NCBI GenBank assembly: GCA_009908925.1
Contig: JAAAOH010000194.1
Location: forward strand, 1-8,815
Direction of reading: 5' to 3'
Length of the DNA: 8,815 nt
From: Spirochaetota bacterium
GTDB taxonomy: Bacteria; Spirochaetota; Spirochaetia; DSM-27196; PWMO01
Part shown: positions 7,521 through 8,815 of the stretch, piece after piece
How positions within the stretch are numbered: the stretch's first letter is position 1
Layout: the number at the start of each line of letters is the position of its first letter
Position numbers and translations under genes: made by a program
Notes under the pieces: model-generated
Databases searched by the model: none
What the model saw: only the letters and a program-made list of their open reading frames with translations
Told to the model about the DNA's origin: nothing

Positions 7521-7556
7521 GCCACTACTGCCGCTGCCGCGGCTGCTGCTACTGCT
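7521..7556. repeat. Imperfect triplet tract (GCN/ACT, 12 units) across the peptidase stop and the gap
   Basis: Read on the plus strand from 7521, twelve consecutive triplets are all GCC, GCT, GCG or ACT. On the minus strand they read as CAG, CGG, CCG and TAG in the peptidase frame. The tract covers the last glutamine codons and the stop of the M16 gene, most of the 38-bp gap, and the GTG at 7525. It may be a decayed microsatellite; length changes would alter the spacing between the two genes without shifting a frame. Confidence 0.6.
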
Positions 7557-8815
7557 GACCGTCCTCCGGGTAGAGCACCACCTCGATGTACTGATCGGTG
7601 TCCAGGTACCGGCGCGCAGCCTCTGTGATCACCTCCGCGTCGATCCTGTCGATGAGCTCCGGATACTCGAGAATGCGGGACGGATCGAGCTCATGAAAGT
7701 AGAGGCCCTGCATGGTGTTCATCCAGTAGCCGTTCGTGCGGATGTCCTTCTCGAACTCCTCGGTCTGCGTCGTCCGCACACGCTGCGCGTAGGAGGAGTC
7801 CAGTCCCTCGTCTCTGACTTCGGCGATGACGGAGAGCACCCGCTCGGAGAGCGCCTCGGCCCGCTCGGGATCGGTTCCGAAGGTGATGTGTACGAGGTAT
7901 TCCTCGTCGGGGTAGCGACTCGGTGATGCCCATACCCCGATGCCGTAGGTGCCACCCGCATCCTCGCGAATGACCTCTCGGAGCCGGGTTTCCACGGCGG
8001 TCGCCATCGAGCGCAGCACATGATTCTCCTCGCGGGACCACTCGTAGTCGCCGTGGAAGACGAAGGATACGCGACTGCGGGCCTCGATGCCCTTCTCGAC
8101 CCGCTCGGTTACCACGCCCTCGGGTCGCTCGATGCCGGGGTCGGCCCAGCTCTCCCCGCCGCCGGATGAAGGGAGGCTTGCGAGGTATCGCTCGACGAGG
8201 GGGCGGACCAGGGACGGCTCCATGTTGCCGACGAGAAAGAAGGTGAAGTCGCCGGCGTCGGCGAAGCGCTCGGTATAAAAACCGTAGGCCTCGTCAAGGT
8301 CTATCTCTTCGAGGGTCTCGAGGGTGAGCGGTTGTCGTCGCTCCGCGCCCTCGGCGAGTACGGCGCGAAGGCGGTCGAAGAACACGTTCTCCGGCTGAGC
8401 CCGCCGGTTCTCGATGCTCGTTCGCAGCCGGCGCATGAAGGAGCGGAAGGCCTGCTCGTCCCGTCGCGGCTCGGTGAAGTAGAGATGGGCGAGCTGAAAC
8501 ATCGTCTCGAGGTCACGGCGCGATGCCGAGCCCTCCATCCCTTCGGTGAGCTCGCTGATATAGGGTGTCATGCCGACGGTGCGTCCGGCGAGCACCTTGT
8601 CGAGCTCCGCGCGGGAGAAGCCGGCAAGACCCGACGAGCTGATGATGGATGCGGCCTGCGCGGCCGAGCGGAACGTCTCATCGACGGCGAGAGACGTGCC
8701 GCCGGAGCTCAATGCACCGAAGAGGATCTCGTCGTTCTTGAAGTCGGTCGGCTTTATCACCACGCGGGCGCCGTTGGAGAGCCGCCACTCGGTGACCCCG
8801 ATCTCTTCCCGGGTG
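7549..8815 (-). CDS. M16-family zinc peptidase, C-terminal half (pitrilysin/PqqL-like; 5' end beyond window)
   Basis: The last 421 residues of a gene entering from the right edge. The frame is open to the edge, and the 17 residues upstream of a possible GTG at 8763 (TREEIGVTEWRLSNGAR) continue the fold, so 8763 is not the real start. The visible part matches the third and fourth M16 domains of about 900-residue proteins: TEWRLSNGARV, KPTDFKNDEILFGALSSGGTS and TVGMTPYISE in the third, then GFYTERFADAGDFTFFLVGN, MEPSLVRPLVERYLASLPSS and GGTYGIGVWASPSRYPDEEY in the fourth. No HxxEH zinc motif is seen, as expected because in this family it lies in the N-terminal half, outside the window. The protein would cleave peptides inside a clamshell, probably in the periplasm, though the signal peptide is not visible. 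It ends in Asp-Gly-Gln-Gln and TAG, 38 bases before the acylase ATG, so the two are probably co-transcribed. A degenerate, inactive N-terminal half cannot be excluded. Confidence 0.9.
   Translation of the reverse strand, partial: TREEIGVTEWRLSNGARVVIKPTDFKNDEILFGALSSGGTSLAVDETFRSAAQAASIISSSGLAGFSRAELDKVLAGRTVGMTPYISELTEGMEGSASRRDLETMFQLAHLYFTEPRRDEQAFRSFMRRLRTSIENRRAQPENVFFDRLRAVLAEGAERRQPLTLETLEEIDLDEAYGFYTERFADAGDFTFFLVGNMEPSLVRPLVERYLASLPSSGGGESWADPGIERPEGVVTERVEKGIEARSRVSFVFHGDYEWSREENHVLRSMATAVETRLREVIREDAGGTYGIGVWASPSRYPDEEYLVHITFGTDPERAEALSERVLSVIAEVRDEGLDSSYAQRVRTTQTEEFEKDIRTNGYWMNTMQGLYFHELDPSRILEYPELIDRIDAEVITEAARRYLDTDQYIEVVLYPEDGQQ

Noticed and set aside
7523..7525. GTG at 7525 as the acylase start
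   Set aside because: It lies inside the triplet tract without a ribosome binding site, whereas the ATG at 7510 has a purine-rich site and places charged residues just before the hydrophobic segment. It cannot be fully excluded.
8761..8763. GTG as a possible true start of the M16 peptidase at 8763
   Set aside because: The frame stays open to the window edge and the residues encoded upstream match the start of the third M16 domain, so the gene continues beyond the window.

Overview
The window is a GC-rich, densely coded piece of a chromosome from a Gram-negative (diderm) bacterium. The diderm reading rests on a lipoprotein-type periplasmic adaptor followed directly by an RND inner-membrane pump, and on a penicillin-acylase-family hydrolase of a type normally found in the periplasm. 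The protein sequences have a flavour compatible with a high-GC spirochaete or a similar lineage, but nothing here fixes the taxon and I put low weight on that. There are no RNA genes, insertion sequences, CRISPR arrays, integrases or other signs of a mobile region. Most of the window reads as ordinary housekeeping/accessory chromosome.

Left part (1-4894, all on +): the last 32 codons of a gene whose product ends in what looks like a bacterial pre-peptidase C-terminal (PPC) domain; then a MarR-family regulator (116-574); then an 82-bp gap with a good sigma70-like -10 box, an imperfect palindrome between the promoter elements and a strong Shine-Dalgarno; then a two-gene efflux operon. The efflux operon encodes a lipoprotein membrane-fusion (adaptor) protein (657-1805) and a 1030-residue RND permease (1802-4894), with a 4-base ATGA start/stop overlap. 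The simplest model is that the MarR protein represses the adaptor-permease pair from the palindrome in the gap. No outer-membrane (TolC-like) channel is encoded in the window, so the pump would borrow one from elsewhere.

Right part (4919-8815, all on -): a penicillin acylase/acyl-homoserine-lactone acylase family N-terminal-nucleophile hydrolase (4919-7510) lies downstream of, and probably in one transcript with, the C-terminal half of an M16 (pitrilysin/PqqL-like) zinc peptidase whose N-terminal catalytic half lies beyond the right edge. The two are joined by a short gap containing a triplet-repeat tract. The left and right operons converge tail to tail with only 24 bp between stop codons and no visible terminator.

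I did not find a convincing new system. The points most worth a second look are the predicted MarR operator, the altered proton-relay residues in the RND pump (Asp-His in TM4, Asn-Asp in TM10), a pair of cysteines in the adaptor beta-barrel, and the triplet tract at the peptidase/acylase junction.
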